NCBI GenBank assembly: GCA_934255105.1
Contig: CAKQNH010000279.1
Coordinates: 1 to 6,465, forward strand
Direction: 5' to 3'
Length of the DNA stretch: 6,465 bases
From: an uncultured Pirellulaceae bacterium
Lineage (GTDB): Bacteria > Planctomycetota > Planctomycetia > Pirellulales > Pirellulaceae
Shown here: in pieces, positions 4,669-6,465 of the stretch
Layout: every line of letters begins with the position of its first letter
How positions within the stretch are numbered: the stretch's first letter is position 1
Translations under genes and position numbers: made by a program
The notes under the pieces: generated by a model
Seen by the model: only the letters and a program-made list of their open reading frames with translations
Databases searched by the model: none
What the model was told of the DNA's origin: nothing

Positions 4669-6222
4669 ATGTCGACATCGTTTCGTGATGGGTTTTCGGG
4701 TAGGAACAAGTCGCTCGCGCAGGGGCTCAGCTTGCGGAGCTTTCTTACCGAGGCGGTGTTTGTCGGCGCGGAAGACATTCTGGTTACCCGCTGTGCCTAT
4801 CGAGCCGAGGACTGCCAACCGGGAGACGTCTTCATTCCCGTGCATGGTGCTGCCGGCGACCAACACGATCAAGTCGACTTGGCCATTCGTCGCGGTGCGG
4901 TAGCGGTGGTTACAGAGCGACTCCTGCCAGTGTCTGTCCCACAATGCATGGTGGACGATACCCGCGAAGTCTACGGTCGGGTGTGTCAAGCCTTGGTGGG
5001 ACATCCCTCCCAGCGGATGCTAACGATTGGCGTGGTTGGCACCTGTGGCAAAACGACCACAGCCCTATTCGTGGCCGCCATGCTCAAGCGACTGGGCGGA
5101 GCGGTCGCCTACTACACTTCACTCGGCAGCAGCGATTCGACCGCCTGCGATCGCACGGCTACGCGTGCGCCGGCAGCCCGCAAGCTGGCGCGTTGGATGG
5201 AGCAGTCGGAATTGGCCGGTTCGCCGGCTGCCATCATCGAGCTGACTCCCAGTATGCTGCAGCAGCAAGTCACTGCGGGAGTCGAGTTTGATCTGCTGAT
5301 CCTGACCGGCATGCGCCCCAGCCAAATGCGGGGAAGCGCCAGCCAAGCTCACTTTGCCGAATTGATGCGGCGTGTGAGTGGGAATCTCAAGCCGCACGGA
5401 ATGTTGCTATACAATGCGGATGATGCGGCTGCGGCCCTGTGGGCTGCAGAGTCGGGTTTGGACTGCGTTAACTATGGACTGGATGTGGCACAGCATGTGC
5501 GCGGCAAGCGACTCAGCCGCAGCGGTGGCGAGCAGCAACTGCTGACGGTGACCGGCAATCTGCTAATGCCCATGACGTTGAAGATGCCTGGCGATCACGT
5601 AGCCCGTGCGGCGATGGCCGCTATTGCGGTGGCCTGGATGTTTGATTTCTCCATTCCAGAAGCTGTGGCTGGTGTCGAGGCACTGGACAAAATCCCTGGG
5701 CGAATGCAACGCTTGCCCGCTACCTTCGAAGTCCCCGTCCATGTTGACGCAGCCGAATCACCCGACCGCGTGGCAGTCGCTCTGCATGCCCTGCGACAAC
5801 AGCAGTTTGGACCGACCACGGTGGTCATGGATATCGGCTGTCGACTCGATCCGCAGTGGCGTCAACGACTGGGTGAAGTGCTGGACAGAGGCGCCGACCG
5901 CGTCGTGCTCAGCGCCAGCGATTTGTCAGCCGATATGGCCCAGTCGTTGGCTATGGACGTGTTAGGTGGCTTTCGCAGTCCCGGTCGCGTGCAAGTTATC
6001 GCCGATCGATCTGCGGCCATTCGCTGGGCCGTCGATCACACCGAGACGGGATCGATTCTGCTAGCCGGCTGTGGCGTCAAGACATGGACTGACCGCGACG
6101 GGGAGCCCGTGACCGACGAGTCGATTGCAAAGCGGGCTCTTGCGCGCAAAAGCAGCAGCCTACCAGTCTCGGCGTTGAGCATTTTTCCGCCCGCCGAAGC
6201 CGCAACTTATTTTTCACATTAA
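4669..6222 (+). CDS. Divergent MurE-like Mur ligase paralog, probably lacking normal catalytic residues
   Basis: This 517-residue protein has the three-domain Mur ligase layout. The N-domain has YRAEDCQPGDVFIPVHG (44-60), in place of the DSR-V-PGDLF-A--G motif of MurE. The central ATPase has a good P-loop (GTCGKTT, 124-130), E191 in IIELTPSML where MurE has EVSSHAL, NADD (249-252) and PGRMQRLP (343-350). The C-domain contains VHVDAAESPD (357-366), DIGCRLDPQ (388-396) and LLAGCGVK (464-471). MurE adds meso-diaminopimelate or lysine to UDP-MurNAc-dipeptide in the cytosol. Here the HLD-HG region and the carbamoylated lysine position read MRGSASQAHFAELMRR with no lysine, YAHTPD reads DAAESPD, the DNPR substrate motif is absent, and GKGHE reads GCGVK. 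Reading frame and RBS are intact, so it is not an ordinary pseudogene. It may be a nucleotide-binding pseudoenzyme, or a ligase for another substrate such as a CapB/cyanophycin-type reaction. A normal murE is expected elsewhere in the genome. Confidence 0.85.
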   Translation: MSTSFRDGFSGRNKSLAQGLSLRSFLTEAVFVGAEDILVTRCAYRAEDCQPGDVFIPVHGAAGDQHDQVDLAIRRGAVAVVTERLLPVSVPQCMVDDTREVYGRVCQALVGHPSQRMLTIGVVGTCGKTTTALFVAAMLKRLGGAVAYYTSLGSSDSTACDRTATRAPAARKLARWMEQSELAGSPAAIIELTPSMLQQQVTAGVEFDLLILTGMRPSQMRGSASQAHFAELMRRVSGNLKPHGMLLYNADDAAAALWAAESGLDCVNYGLDVAQHVRGKRLSRSGGEQQLLTVTGNLLMPMTLKMPGDHVARAAMAAIAVAWMFDFSIPEAVAGVEALDKIPGRMQRLPATFEVPVHVDAAESPDRVAVALHALRQQQFGPTTVVMDIGCRLDPQWRQRLGEVLDRGADRVVLSASDLSADMAQSLAMDVLGGFRSPGRVQVIADRSAAIRWAVDHTETGSILLAGCGVKTWTDRDGEPVTDESIAKRALARKSSSLPVSALSIFPPAEAATYFSH

Positions 6223-6227
6223 TTCGC

Positions 6228-6259
6228 TTTTTCGACTTGACGCGAAAAACAAATTTTCG
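6228..6259 (+). terminator. Possible weak terminator or attenuator-like palindromes after the MurE-like gene
   Basis: TTTTTCG (6228-6234) can pair with CGAAAAA (6243-6249), and the latter can instead pair with TTTTCG (6254-6259) across a 5-nt loop. The two hairpins exclude each other. The second ends in a short T-rich arm, but no GC-rich stem or long T-run is present. Confidence 0.25.
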
Positions 6260-6266
6260 GTATCCC
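6237..6266 (+). promoter_or_regulatory. Weak sigma70-like promoter candidate
   Basis: TTGACG (6237-6242) and TATCCC (6261-6266) are separated by 18 bp. The -35 box is good, but the -10 box matches in only half its bases. If real, it would drive a gene beginning near or beyond the right edge. Confidence 0.2.
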
Positions 6267-6306
6267 TAACACTATCGAGCAGGGTGGCTCCACGAATTGA
6301 ACCAGA

Positions 6307-6328
6307 CGGCCGCATCCCGAAGCGGCCG
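6307..6328 (+). terminator. GC-rich hairpin, possible factor-independent stop without T-run
   Basis: CGGCCGC (6307-6313) and GCGGCCG (6322-6328) form a perfect 7-bp stem with an 8-nt loop. The following bases, GCAATTCAGTTG, are not a T-run, so an intrinsic terminator is only possible. It could instead be leader structure for a downstream gene. Confidence 0.4.
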
Positions 6329-6465
6329 GCAATTCAGTTGAGTCACCGAGTGCCTTCACGGAGGAGGGCACAACCCGCGCTTGATGAACAGACATGGAAG
6401 TCGATCAGTGGAAGCTCTATCGTTGGCTATGGTTTTGCGGGAAAGCATAGCTGGCCTCCCTCCTG

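Larger units (their letters stand above)
6223..6465. other. Downstream region without a supported gene
   Basis: 243 bp after the MurE-like stop. It holds an A/T-rich palindrome set (6228-6259), a weak promoter-like pair, and a GC-rich hairpin (6307-6328). GGAGGAGGG lies at 6360-6368 and a roughly inverted CCTCCCTCC near the right edge. Two marginal frames exist: plus from ATG 6384, open to the window end (27 codons, MNRHGSRSVEALSL...), and minus 6448-6356 (30 codons), which has GGGAGG 6 nt upstream of its ATG. Neither resembles a family I know, and neither is long enough to call. Confidence 0.5.

Noticed and set aside
4412..4678. Minus-strand 88-codon frame
   Set aside because: It overlaps the RBS and start of the MurE-like gene, has no recognisable domain and no convincing RBS; most likely chance.
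6394..6450. 18-codon plus-strand frame starting MEVDQWKLYRW
   Set aside because: Too short, no RBS at proper spacing, no supporting context.

Overview
The window looks like a chromosomal piece from a planctomycete, probably of the Pirellulaceae type. This is inferred from protein style only: COG0639-type phosphoesterases in tandem, an excisionase-like HTH fused to a PTS EIIA domain, a Trp-rich orphan protein, and a second, divergent Mur ligase. No rRNA or other marker is present to prove it. I see no tRNA, rRNA, IS element, phage gene or CRISPR array.

Layout. Positions 1-1414 (minus strand) hold two tandem paralogous metallophosphoesterases; the downstream one runs off the left edge. A short divergent intergenic region (1415-1584) carries a 13-bp direct repeat with TACAAT boxes and a 12-bp hairpin. 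It is followed on the plus strand by tsaB (1585-2442), which encodes the TsaB subunit of the tRNA t6A machinery and contains an in-frame 15-bp minisatellite. tsaB converges on, and overlaps by 49 bp, a minus-strand two-gene unit. In transcription order that unit is an HTH-EIIA(PTS) fusion (4225-3512) and then a 373-residue protein of unknown function (3515-2394), joined by a GTGA start/stop overlap. A 443-bp non-coding region (4226-4668) follows, with three 38-bp tandem hairpin repeats and a diverged inverted copy. The plus-strand MurE-like Mur ligase (4669-6222) keeps its ATP-binding P-loop but appears to have lost most other catalytic and substrate-recognition residues. The last 243 bp (6223-6465) show hairpins and weak promoter-like sequence but no gene I can support.

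How the genes fit together. The window is not one pathway. It combines RNA modification (TsaB), phosphoryl-transfer regulation (the EIIA fusion with its coupled partner), generic phosphoesterases and a cell-envelope-ligase relative. The points most worth following are the MurE-like probable pseudoenzyme, the coupled pair of HTH-EIIA and unknown protein with no PTS permease in sight, and the structured repeat cluster in which base changes keep the hairpins paired.
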